This document shows positions 29,801 through 42,176 of a stretch of DNA of 64,000 nt, in pieces (position 1 is the first letter of the stretch; the number at the start of each line of letters is the position of its first letter). The notes below the pieces were generated by a model. The model did not search any database, was not told the DNA's origin, and saw only the letters and a list, made by a program, of their open reading frames with translations. The translations under genes and the position numbers were made by a program. This DNA is from Brachyhypopomus gauderio. Lineage: Eukaryota > Chordata > Actinopteri > Gymnotiformes > Hypopomidae. Location: the NCBI RefSeq assembly GCF_052324685.1, contig NC_135222.1:7107414-7171413 (forward strand). Direction: 5' to 3'.

Positions 29801-32800
29801 GAAATAAATGGGAGTACCTTCAGCAGAATCAGTGTAGGAAGAATCATCTTGATGAATATCTTTCATAGATGATCCAACCTTTCGGCCAGAGCACATCTGA
29901 TTGTTATTATTCTGAAGCACCATATATACTGGTAACTGCACAGACCGTCGAGCTTGGGAATTGATGGCAGTCATCACAGTAGGTCTTACTTTTTTGAACC
30001 TTGAGGGCATTGCTGAATTGATGCATTCCTTGAGAATTTCAATGTCATCGTCCGAGTTGCCCTCACTGTACTGATCTTGATCCATACATGATGGATCATC
30101 GATAATGTCCCTCTCCTCAGAGTATTCAGGGTCTTGCTGATTTAACAAGGGAGTAAGCTTGAGCTCTACATCCTTCTGCACATAGTGCTCATGCAGAGGA
30201 AGGGCACTCAGACTAGAGGCACAAGAAAAGTTCTCCACTGGTTTTTCAACAGTGAAGTAAATCATTGTGTCCAGGTCTGGAGGTAAATTGAACCGCTCCT
30301 TAAAATCTGCAATTTCCATGAATTTCCGCAAACTGTTTTCCCACTGGCCTCCAATGGCACCAAGATTTTGCTGCTCTGGTCCATTTGTTTCAGCACAGCA
30401 TGGGGTTTTACTGCGACTTGGGGGCATAGTTTGCCCTGGGCTGTCTGGGAGATCACTTGGGCTCACAGTTCCACTTATCATTTCACTACAAGGATCACTT
30501 TGTATAGAACTGGCAATTGAAGGGGACTCAAAGCTGCCAAGTGAACTTACAGAGCTGCAACGACTCATCACTAGAGGAGTTTCATGAATATAGTTGTCCG
30601 AGGAACTGGATGGGGTCCTGTCCTCTTGTATCATTGGTGATCCTGCCCTGAGGAATGTTTTCTCGTGTCTCATTGGAATCTCAATTGGATTAGTGGTACT
30701 ATTACTAGTGGGACACACTTTCTGGTCAGTCATAAGCAACTGGCTGTCACTGAAATCCTCTAGAGTTTCATCCTCTTCCTCCTTCCTCACCACATCCCCA
30801 TCTTCAACCTCAATGATTTCAAGAGACGAGTCACTCTCCAGCTCATTTTCACTTTGGCTCTGTCCATCAAGGGCTCCATCACCAGAAGAAAGAGAGGATA
30901 GAGAACTGCAACGTGAGAAGCAGATTGGAGTGTTCTCCACTGAATACTTTTGTGGTGTCTCAAGCTGACCTATTGTTGGGCTTCTTGCAGAGCATATTGG
31001 GGAGAACTTGCTAATACTTCCTCCAGTCATCACAGTTGGGACCCAGGCTTGTCTTCTCATTGCTTGAGCTGCCTGTACATTAATAGCTGTCTTTGCAACA
31101 CCAAACTTGGCAACACTCTGGATCAGTGGAACATGTTGGTAGGAAGGAGAGAGCTTGATGGTAGGTACACTGGTATCAGAAGATACTCTTGTTGATACTG
31201 TTGCTGGTGTCTTTTCTTCATCTGTGCTACCATGATCAGGTAATGGTAGATCTTTTGCAGTCCCGGAATCTCTCTCAGGTATCTCATTCTGACACATTAC
31301 TTTGGAAACACCACCACAATTTAGCAACTGCTCATGAGCTACTTTAAGTTCAAGCTTGTTTGGACGCCTTTGATCTGTTGTTCTCACAGAAGATTGAATC
31401 TGGTCCTTACTTCCACAATAGCCATCGCTAGTGCTACCACTGTTAAGGCTGTCATTGGACAAACTTGAGTTGGCCGTTTTTAGCCGCAGAAGGGCATGGG
31501 CTCTGCTGAGGCGATCTTTGTGTGAAAAAGAATTGGTTTCAGAAAGGCGACAAGGGGAACAAGAATTGGCTCGTGCCTCATGGAGATCGTCAGGTCCATA
31601 ATTCCAATCTGCAAAATGGTCCTCAGAACTGAGGCTGAAGCTGTCTTCTGAGGATGTGTGCAAGGTAATATCGTCCACCAGCTTGTCAATTTTTGCCACA
31701 GTGTTGGTGATCTTTTTTGCTAACTTTTCAGCAGCCATGGTCACTTCATCTTCAGGAGGCTGGGTCTTTTTATCCTCTGATTGTAAGGGTTCTACATCTC
31801 GCTCAGGTTCTGTCTCCCTCTTGCGAGGCTGATTCTGAAGGAAGTTGGAGTTGTTCAGGAACATAGAGAGCATGGAAAATGTTCCTGTGTCTAAGCTACT
31901 TGAAACATTGGGAGCTTCATCATCATCAAAACATCCTGAATCTGAGGCATAGTCTTTAGCCAAGCTTTCAATGTGTCTTAAGGGCTTGTTAATATTCAAA
32001 TGCTTAGGGCTTTGCTTCTCAATTGTATCAAATGTTTCAGCCAGGTGCTTTGCATCTAGTTCAGCTTCCAATGCTTTCTGCTTCCTCATATAAAGTGAAG
32101 GCATGCAGGAGCCAGGTGATACGACAGCTGCATCTTTGTATTTGAGTGGTCGGTTTGTGAGGAGGTTTCTCAGCGCTGCAGCACTTCCCATGGCAATCAT
32201 TTTGTGCTTTGAATGGATGAGATTCCTTAGCATGCTCACAGCTCCTAGGTCCCACAGTAGTTCTTGGTCCTTTGGACTTCGAGCAGACAGGTTCCACAGG
32301 GTTCCACATGCATTGCTCACGATAGTTAAACTGTGAGATCGCAGATGCTGTAACAAAGTCTGGAGGCAGTTGTGATCCCTGAGGATTTGTCTGGATGAAA
32401 AGAAAAGGGAAAGTATTACTGATTCAATAGGAACAACAACCAAAATGTAATATTTGTCCAAGAAGGAGATCAGAAGAATACCTGTAGTCATCCCGGGTAG
32501 CAATAAGACTAGACACGTTGCGTAGAATACCTCCACCACTCTCAATGATTGCAAGTGAATTGGTCTGACAGCGATAGGTAAGGGTACTGACCAGAAACCC
32601 AAGAGCACCATCAACAGAGCAAATTGCCACCTTATTCTCAGTGCTATGTGCTGATAAATTCCATAAAGCACTTAGAACACTTTTTAAGGTGGATTCCTGT
32701 GTAGACATAAAAATACTGGATTTAATACATTGTAATGTGAACTATTTTAATAGTAGTTATTTATAATTATCAATAGGAATATTTTACCTTTGTGGCCTGA

Positions 32801-35800
32801 AGTGCACAGGCCATTAATGCTGACACACTGCCTACATCACGAAGGGCTCTCTTGCTGTTAATATCAGCACGCCATGAAAGATTCCTCAGAATGCTTGAGA
32901 CCACCTGCACAGAAAAAACAATTTTTAAAATGTGAATATAATAAAACATCGCAAAATAATATTTTTCTTTAATTTGGTCTCTGTTATAAGTAGTTAAATA
33001 TGCGTTCAGATACTACCTGCTGTAATTCCTCACTATCAGATGCAAGCTGGGCAACAATGGCTTGAAGGCAACTTTTCTTTGAACAAAGTGTGGCCTGTAA
33101 TGAAATGAACATGGTATCCTCATAGCAGCACAAAACCTACAAAACATCATCCAATTGCTCTAGGTCATCTCATCTGTAGTTTACCTTATTTACAACATCT
33201 CCATAAGTAAGGTTAGTGAGTGCCATCCCAGCATATCTTCGCAGGGCCATGTTCATTGGCTCATTCTGCATGCCATACAACTCCTGCTCCAGCTGCATTA
33301 CCTCTGCAATGGCCTGAAGGCCCCCTACATCAAACACACAAACCCAATTAATGTCTTGCATAGGTGTCACAAACTTCTCCTCCAATAGAATAGAAACTTA
33401 ATGTGATCATAAATCATACAATTTTTTTTGAGAATTCAGGAGTAAAATGTGAGTATGTTTGAATTTAGTAAGCATCTTATGTACTCATGGATTAATTTTA
33501 ATACGGCTTGCAATAATTTTATTTAAAATTCCTGCAATCTCATACAATTGCTCCACGTTACAAAGCAGATGTACTAAAATCTTGTGATTGAGCAGTGATT
33601 CTACATACCAAGTTCATTCATGGCCCTCCGGTACTCCTCTTCAAAGGAGAGCTTCATTATGGCACACAAGGCCTGACAAATCTGGGGATCTACTGGCTCT
33701 GGGATGTCTGCATAGTTCAAATCAAAACACGTGAATGTCAGTAATCATGCTGCTGTTGCTTCACATGGGATAAGATCATAATTCAGTTAGGTTGGTTTGC
33801 ATTATCACGCATTGCCTCTGCACTTTGTCGAAACGCCAGGTGATGGCGTTGTGAGGTGGTTCTCCATCCAGTCCCAGCAGTTCTCGCAGTGTGAGCGGAT
33901 CTGCTCCAGAACGTGCAGGACCCTCATCTCCCGGCGGGCCTGGCCCTCGTCGGGCTGCGAGTACACAATGTTGTGCAGGGCAGCGCTGGCTCGAGACCGG
34001 GCCTCACGGCTGCAGCTGGCGGCCCCAGGTGCCTCTCCACCGCCCCCATCATGCAGCATCTGCACCAGTAGGGGGACACAGCCCGACTTGCGCATGGCAA
34101 GGCAGCTTTCCTGCGAGCTGGACATGGCTAACAAGGTACGGGACATCTCTTCCCGATCTCTGGAGGCCAACATAGATAGTAGCCAGAACACCATCTCCAC
34201 CTGTGGAGCATATTCAGTACAATACAAATATTCAATACAAATAATTCTTTAGGGACATTTTTTTAAACAACATTGTGTTATACATGTTTTATATCAAAAT
34301 CTCCACACCAAAACACTGGATGACTATAATTATTGTCCACCATTGACACTGACTGTCATGATGTGCTATGCATTGGAGCTTTGAGAAAACAGCAACGGGC
34401 AACACAGGTGACATACACTCACTGGCCACGTCATTAGGTACACCTGTCCAACTGCTCATTAACGCAAATGTCAAATCAGCCAATTGCATGGCAGCAACTC
34501 AATGCATTTAGGCGTGTAGACATAGCCAAGAAGATCTGCTGCAGTTCAAACTGAGCATCAGAATGGGGAAGAAATGGTGGCATGGTGTCAGATGGGCTGG
34601 TCTGAGTATTTCAGAAACTGCTGATCTACTGGGATTTTCACACACAACCATCTCTAGGTTTTACAGAGAATGGTCAGATAAAGAGAAAATATCCAGTGAG
34701 CAGCAGTTCTGTGGGCGCAAATGCCTTGTTGATGCCAGAGGTCAGAGGAGAATGTCCAGACTGGTTTGAGCTGATAGAACAGCAACAGTAACTCAAATAA
34801 CCAGTCATTACAAGAAAAGGCATGTACAAGAACATCTCTGAATGCACAACACCTCCAACCTTGAGGCAGATGGGCTACAGCAGCAGAAGACCACACCAGA
34901 TGCCACTCCTGTCAGCTAAGAACAGGAAACTGAGGCTACAATTCGCACAGGTTCACCAAAATTGGACACTAGAAGACTAGAAATGTTGCCTGGTCTGATG
35001 AGTCTCGATTTCTGCTGTGGCATTCAGATGGTAGGGTGAGAATTTGGCGTCAAAAACATGAAAGCATGGATCCATCCTGCCTTGTATCAACGATTCAGGC
35101 TGGTGGTGGTGCAATGGTGTGGGAGATATTTTCCTGGCACACTTTGGGCCCATTAGTACCAATTGAGCATCATGTATTGTTGCTGACTATGTCCATCCCT
35201 TTATGACCACAGTTTACCCATCTTCTGATGGCTACTTCCAGCAGGATAACGCAACATGTCATAAAGCGCGAATCATCTCAGACTGGTTTCTTGAACACGA
35301 CAATGAGTTCACTATGCTCAAATGGCCTCCACAGTCACCAGATCTCAATCCAATAGACCTTTGGGATGTGGTGGAACGAGAGATTTGAATTATGGATGTG
35401 CAGCCGACAAATCTGCAGCAACTGCTTGATGCTATCATGTCAATATGGACCAGACTCTCTGAGGAATGTTTCCAGTACCTTGTTGAATCTATGCAGTTCT
35501 GAAGGCAAGAGGGGGTCCAACCCAGTACTAGCAAGGTGTACCTAATGAAGTGGCCTGAGTGTAGAGCACACAGATGGTGTGTGAGGACTTCACTCTCTTA
35601 CTTTGCTTCCTGCTTCTCCAGGTGCCTCAACCGAGCTGTTGCATGCTCCACTTTCCATCTCGGGGACAGACACTTTTGAAAGGGTGTCACTGCTCTGTAG
35701 AAATGTATATGAACAAGTGTGTGTTTCTGATACTGCTCTGGGTGTGAGGTGTACTGAAAATAATGCTTAATGGCTCTCTAAAATAACTCATGTTGTCATT

Positions 35801-38800
35801 TCAAAAACATCCGATTTATTTACTTATGAAAGCTTGTCATTCATGTTTAATTCATTTGAAAGAGATGAAAGCAGCTTTATCACTCTACAGCTAGTGCGGA
35901 GGGCAGTGATCCAGCTGAGATGTTTGCATCGGTCAGCCCACTGGGCTCCACAGCAAATCCTCAGACAGCCAAACCAGTAAATTCGTCCTTTCAACTCCAA
36001 GCCCATCACTATGGCAACCTTCAGTGCCATGGGAAGACATGTGATCTCATGAGGTCTTCTGAGTCACGTGTGGGCTACACACATGCTACCCTAGATGTCT
36101 TTAAAATTAAAATTAGGTATTGGTGGAATGAACACAGTTGCTAAGTAACATAAACTATGTTAAAGTATAAACTCTGTCTTCTTCTTTCATGGCTAAAGTA
36201 ACATCTGTCATTTAATGATAATTACACTGTTAACCATTAAAAGGTTGCTCTTGCTCTTAATTGAACTGAACAACCAACATGGTGTAGAGAAGTCATTGCT
36301 TGTTTAATATGGTCCTCTAGCAGAAGAGTCTGGGCTGGTGTATAAATTAAAGATAGTGAACAGGTAGCAATTGGTACTAAATCTACTCAATGAACACATA
36401 ATACCCACTACAGTTTCTTTTTCTTGATATTTGGAGTTATCTTTCAACATGAATATTAAAACATTGGATATGGTACATGCACATTAAACAGTGAATTATG
36501 TACAGACTATAAGACTGACAAACACTATGACACGTGTACAGTATGTGAACTGCGGTATCTGTGGAATAAGTGTCAGTAATATTTGGAGTAAGACTTAGAC
36601 TTAGACTTAGAGGCACTTGTCATCCACTTATTTGTCACAGAATTGACCAAATATCAATGTTCTCTTCAGTGAGAGATCGCCATTATGGATAATGTATGGA
36701 TGAGGTGTTAAATACTATCAGAGTTTGTACTGTATGTCCTGCTTGGTGATTCAGGATTCTACTTTGTTGTCTCATCGTAATATACTTGCTGTCTGCCCCA
36801 TGACAACACAGATAGATAGTGATGAAGCATATCTGGGTGGGCGGGTGGGCGAGCCCTCCGTCTTACCTGACTCTCTGATTGGGTGGGCTTCTCCTGGGAG
36901 CTGCAAGAGCTGTGAACCTCCTGCAGCTCCTTCTCGAGCTGCTCCAGACGAGCCACGCGGATCTGCAGAGCATGAGTGACGAAAGGTTGGGTTAGCTAAC
37001 ATACTCTTAATTCAGTTAACCAACACATAGTAGTAATAGTTTGGTTCATATGAACTATAAAAAAATTAATATGAATTTGAAATGAAAATTAATTTATGCA
37101 TATATAATAATGTATATGTAATTAACAATAAGGCATTTAGTTTAAAGAAGAAATAGGCTGTGGGCTAAAGCTTTTTTGCCTATGCTTTTTGCCTAACATT
37201 ATGATAGGTGAAACCTTTACTACTGGAGTTTGACACATTTATACATTTCATGTATAATCCCGGTCATAGCTCAGTTTTATATTTATCTACCACCTTAACT
37301 GTCAATATTTTGAACTACACATTTTTTATTCCATGTCACAACTCTTCAAGGTTACTCCTTTGACACATATATACATGGGATATAGATGCCATTCATATTA
37401 CAAATCACAACAAATCTGATTCACGGTCTGGCTGTTTTTACTCTCCTAACTTTTCTTTACCTGTGTTCTCTGGACCATTTCATCACTGGTACCAAAGCGT
37501 TCTTCCATAACGGATCGCAGCTGCTGGGCCTCAAACTCTAACTGCTGGCGAATGAGATCCATTTGTATGGAGAACTGAGACACAGACAAAACACATACAC
37601 AAGCAGTGATGGTGCTGGCCAGGTCCTACATAATCAAGGCATGCTGCTTTGAGACAAACTGTGCCTTTATAAAAACTCGGCCCTTAAACGCAAACACAAA
37701 TTGTATTCGTGCACAAGAGCATGTGCTCAGTGACATAATCTCATTTCAGTCTGGGACTTGTAGCGGTCATCTATCAAAAACACTGTGAAACCAGGTGACC
37801 TGATTTTCAAACTGAGAGTGTGTGTTTGGCACAAGCGTTAGGGCTGGGGGGGGGGGGGGGGGGGGGACTCTCACGGTGTCGATGTGGGGTAGCTCTGCCA
37901 GTCGCTGCGACAGGGCCTGTAGCTGGGAGTAGTACCATCGTCGCTCGCGCTCCTCTTTCTCGATTTCGCTCAACAGCATCGTCCTGCCAAAACAACAAAC
38001 ATGGCACGCAGTCGATCAAGCTCCGAGCCAGAGTGCCCATTCCAGGACTTACAGGGTGCGAGGAGTTGCACTAGCCATGGATGTTATTGTTCAACGTGGT
38101 TGGGGTGTGCAAAAGAATCTTGGCTGCTCGGGTTTGAAATGAGTAGTTCGCATGTGTTATTCACATTAGGTGGCATTGCCTCTTTTAAAAAGTGCTTGTT
38201 GCACAAAAGGCTGCAGTACGATTCAGTGGTTTGTGCCAAAGAGGCCCGTCTCTGGATCTTACCTCTCCTTGCAGAGTTCCTCTAAGTGCTGGGCAGTGAT
38301 ACGGCCCTCCCCCATAGTGGCGAGGTGCCCGGGGTGTACGGCCGTGCCCTCTCCGGACACAGAGGAGCTCTGACGAGAAGACAAGCAGACAGGGCTGCGT
38401 GCTCTGCTCACGCCGCCTGGAGGCGGAGGCGTCCTGTCGTCCCCGTCGCCTGCCGGCTTGACCGCGCTTTTGGCGAACGCCCGCAGATTGTGAGGCTGAT
38501 GCTTCAGCTCGTAGTAGTTGGTTAAGTCCATATGCAACTCTGAGAACAGGTTTCAAACAAAGACCTAATCAGACTTTTTATATAAGTATATATAGTTGTA
38601 ATATTGCATATAACGTGAACAGTGGAACTGTATAAGTGTGCGTGCTGTGCTCTGGTCACCTTTGAGCTGGTGGAGCACATCGGCCCTCCCCGAGGAGGCG
38701 AGCGTGCAGGCCTCCTGCTCCAGCTTGTTCTGCAGCTGCTTCAGCACCTCCTAAAATGGCGGGAGAGTGTTCACGCTTTGCCTCTAGTCAGTAGCCAACA

Positions 38801-39442
38801 GCATGCTGACCACAAGCACAGCCCAGGATGGTGTGCGCAGATATTAGCATCTACCCAGCCAACATCCCACTCTGTCTGATGACGGGATGAACTGACCTTC
38901 ACTGTAAAAGCTGAGCAGGGATTATTCAGCATCTGGGCATGTGTCACGTGTGGGATCACTGGACTTGTGAAATATGACCCATAAGACCACTGCATTACTA
39001 AATGCTGCTTTTAAGGTCAGTTAAAAAAATACTTGGTCACAGGTCTTTCGAGAGCTGTATGACTTTGAGTTTACAAGTTTGTGTGTGGTGTCTGAAAATG
39101 GTGGCCAAGGGCATTCAAGTGTAAAATCAATCTGTAAACTATTATGGCTGCAATAAAAGCTACATTTGTACTTCAAACGATTTGAGACTATTATTCCACC
39201 ACGTCTGCCCAGCTCCTCACAGTACACTTTATGAGACTATTAACTTCCTCTGTGCTACATTTTATATATTTACTAATTAAACTGCAAATATAAGGTTTCA
39301 TGAAATTATGCAGATTAAGACAAAAGTAAAAAAATAAATAAAAACTTCAATGTCACAAAAGCATTTTCCCCCTCATTTGTGTAGTTTTTCAGTGTTGTTA
39401 ACCTTAACACTGGGATCGCTTTAAAATTAAGAGCCAATGTCA

Positions 39443-39508
<66 letters not shown>

Positions 39509-40774
39509 TGTCTGTCTGTCATGCTTCAAATGGCTTTGAACTGAATAACCCCACAGCTGTATCACTGGGGTTTTAAAGTTTGATAGTCCAACAGCAGAGT
39601 TGTTCACCCACAGAATCCGACCCAGCTGTCTGTGTTTCTCTGCCAGAGTTGAATACAGAAGCATCCAGCTGAATTAAGTCATATTTCTGCACAGCGATCT
39701 GAAGGCCTGATGTTTTGAAGGTGTGCATGGGTGGGTTGAAACAGGTCCCATGAATTTTAATTTTGCATTTTGAAATAATTCCAAATTTTCTGCAGATGCA
39801 GGCCCTGGCCTGAAAGGCAGTGATCTCTTTAGTGGTTTTCTTCAGTGCTAATGATTTATGTCTCTTTGCAGCATAGAGTGGATCCAAATGAAAGACTTGG
39901 CTTGGAAGAGCAGGATTCCCTGGATTAATGCCCAAGATCTGACCTTTTACACAGCAAAAGGAAAGAGCGCTGATGGCATTGGACCCTGAATGGATCTTAA
40001 AGGTTTGTAATTATTTACCTTGTCTTTAGCATTAAAAAACTGTAGGTTTAGCTTTAGTGTAACAGCTATACAACAGTCGGTAAACTTGAAACACAACTCT
40101 TACTGGAATTCATCGTGAGACTTTGGAGGAATGATGCCATCTCAAACCTGTAACAGTAACTCTGCAATCTGACACTCAGGATCAATACCAAGTGGTTTGG
40201 TAGTAAGCGTCACCTTGTATTCCATTTTTATCTTGCACAGAGTTTTTCCTGACCTTCTGGTTTCTGTACAGTAACAGGGACATTACAATGTATTCAACGC
40301 ATTGGCTCTGAGATGTAGGGCTGGCTCTGTGTAGAGGCTTCACTTAGACGGTGAATTATGCCTGCTACTCATTAGTATCTCGAGACATTTTGTGGAAATT
40401 GGGTCGACACTGAACCAAAGACATGCAAATGGAGCTTTCCATTTACTGCAAGGCTCACATAGAGAGCATTTTGTCTTCTGAGATTGCAAAATAGCATTTC
40501 AACAATCAAAAGAAAATAATGTGACGTGAACATGCATGTCATTTTCTGCTCTGACTGGGTTTTTGTTATTGCAGGCAGGTTCGGTTCAAACTTGCACACC
40601 GGTGAATGGACGGCCTGAGAAGGTCCCGCTCACCTTCATGTCAGAGGTCTCGTTTTCCAGCTTGGACAGGTGATGGGAGTTGTCCTCCAGCTCACGGCGC
40701 AGGTGAGAGTTCTCCTTGCGGAGATCCTCCACCTGTTGCACCAGCTGGTCATAGGAGGCCACTGAGTTTGACAT
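26819..40774 (-). CDS. apc2: Adenomatous polyposis coli protein 2
   Basis: Wnt-pathway scaffold and microtubule regulator of neurons. Fourteen coding exons: 40774-40634, 38750-38660, 38539-38263, 37983-37875, 37574-37461, 36962-36867, 35694-35602, 34200-33816, 33707-33609, 33324-33185, 33094-33017, 32904-32788, 32696-32482 and 32390-26819, giving 2,508 residues. The start MSNSVASYDQLVQQVEDLRK is the APC-family oligomerising coiled coil. WYYSQLQALSQRL and QMDLIRQQLEFEAQQL follow. Armadillo repeats cover about residues 310-720 (ALWNLSAHSTENK, SNACGTLWNLSAR). The giant last exon holds beta-catenin-binding-like repeats (NTPICFSRCSSLSSLSS near 1139, APPCYSLSSSLSSLSD near 1739) and two SAMP Axin-binding motifs (near 1444 and 1814). 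A basic tail ends PFNYVPSPM... VGEKLEA, without a PDZ ligand. Details favour APC2 over APC. One intron (after 33816) appears to be GC-AG; a Tc1 copy lies in the intron before it. Confidence 0.94.
34416..35561 (+). mobile_element. Degenerate Tc1-like transposon in an apc2 intron
   Basis: About 1,146 bp with a TA on each side (34414-34415 and 35562-35563). The inverted ends are CACTCACTGGCCACGTCATT and, from the right, CACTCAGGCCACTTCATT. The plus strand carries a broken transposase: helix-turn-helix words (GLSISETADLLGFSHTTISR near 34600), later FQQDNATCHKARIISDWF and WPPQSPDLNPIDLWDVVE (35227-35385). The PIEHLW catalytic Glu of the DD34E triad is lost through a 3-base deletion, and several stops and frameshifts occur. 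It is inserted antisense to apc2, between exons 7 and 8. Confidence 0.93.
37846..37866. repeat. Poly-G/poly-C tract beside an apc2 splice donor
   Basis: Twenty-one consecutive G on the plus strand. In the apc2 transcript it is a C tract that begins about eight bases after the donor of exon 37983-37875. Confidence 0.95.
39446..39520. repeat. (GT)n then (CTGT)n microsatellite
   Basis: About 61 bases of GT followed by a few CTGT units, in the first coding intron of apc2. Confidence 0.97.
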
Positions 40775-41920
40775 CCTCACACAGCCGAGCGCCTGGAAGA
40801 GTCAAAGAGCACATTTCAAAACAGCAGCAAGACAACAAAATCCAAAAAGTTGGTTCAGATCAGTCAACCCATGCTAATTTGTTTAGCATAGTCTAAAGCA
40901 CAAAATCTCGTACTGCCCTTTACTGTGGAAACAAACAATTCAGCTGAGAAAAGTTTCTTTGGTAAAGGACACCACCTTGGGATGTTATCAAATATAACAT
41001 ATCCAACTTATGTATGCTAAGGTTCACAGAGGAAATTTCATCATCTGTCACACTTTATCTCCATTCTCAAAAATGTTTTCACATGGCCGAGCCTGAATGC
41101 ATACCCGCTGTTCTTGAGAACAGAGAACCCTCCACAAAAGCGGGCTCATAAAGATCCTGTTACAGTAGATGATCCTGTTTCAATAGATGATCCTGTTACA
41201 TTAGGTGATCCTATTACATTGGGGGATCTTGTTACATTTGACCCACATCGTCTTACATTTGTATGATGCAAGAGGGGACAACTGATATAATTAAGATGGA
41301 AATTAAAACCAATGTCCTTGATCTGTGCCTCATGTTTGGACTGAAACCACTAACGCTCCAAAACCTCATCTGTAGCCCGAACACCAAACTTAACATTTTA
41401 TAGTGCAAAACAAAATAGTATAACTTAATAAAAATTTCACACCTGATATTCAGGATCAAATCATACATTCACAACAAAAACAGAATACAATGTAGCAACC
41501 CAGGTTTTAAAGTAATGTAAATAATTTCCAGTATTGAGCAATGATTCTCATGGGACTAATTTGTTTCCAAATGACCTCTATGGATGTCACCTGTCATCAG
41601 ATTATGAGAATATGAAGAAACCAAGAAGGTAAATGACTTTTGCAAATGTATTGTAAATGTATTGTAAATGTATTGTAAATGTATTGTAAATGTATTGTAA
41701 ATTAGAATCATTAGGCTAAATGAGCAGATTCTCGGTGCATTATTATCACAGATTTCTCCTTTTCATGGCCAGATTGGCTCTTACAGATTCTCTTGATGTG
41801 TACCACATTCACACAGTGATGCTCTAGGCAGGCAGCTGCTGTTTTGGAAAGGGGCTAAAAACTACAAGGCTCAGAATTTTTGTGCCTCCCTGCCATGTTG
41901 TCAGCCAGGCGCTCTCCGCG
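40775..41920 (-). other. apc2 5' UTR end and upstream intron sequence
   Basis: The first coding exon probably starts at 40792, after an acceptor (TTCCAG). Its ATG is at 40774, so the visible 5' UTR in this exon is short. Upstream is intron-like. It contains a tandem of about six 11-bp units (TGTATTGTAAA) at 41636-41702 and nothing coding. Confidence 0.5.
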
Positions 41921-42176
41921 CTGCAGAACTGGAGATGGAGCTGTCTATCTCTCACAGTGCTCTCTGTGATGGAGATGGAGCTGTCTATCTCTCACAGTGC
42001 TCTCTGTGATGGAGATGGAGCTGTCTGTCTCTCCCAGTGCTCTCTGTGATGGAGATGGAGCTGCCTGTCTCCCGCAGTGCTCTCTGTGATGGAGATGGAG
42101 CTGTCTGTCTCTCGCAGTGCTCTCTGTGATGGAGATGGAGCTGTCTGTCTCTCGCAGTGCTCTCTGTGATGGAGTG
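41921..42176. repeat. 40-bp minisatellite, about six copies
   Basis: The unit contains GATGGAGATGGAGCTGTC followed by a CTCNCAGTGCTCTCT part and repeats every 40 bp (for example at 41961, 42001, 42041, 42081 and 42121). Because 40 is not a multiple of three, all three minus-strand frames stay open, producing three overlapping spurious ORFs. Confidence 0.95.

Noticed and set aside
41921-42176. Regularly spaced repeats resembling a CRISPR array
   Set aside because: The whole 40-bp unit repeats, with no unique spacers, in a vertebrate genome. It is a minisatellite.
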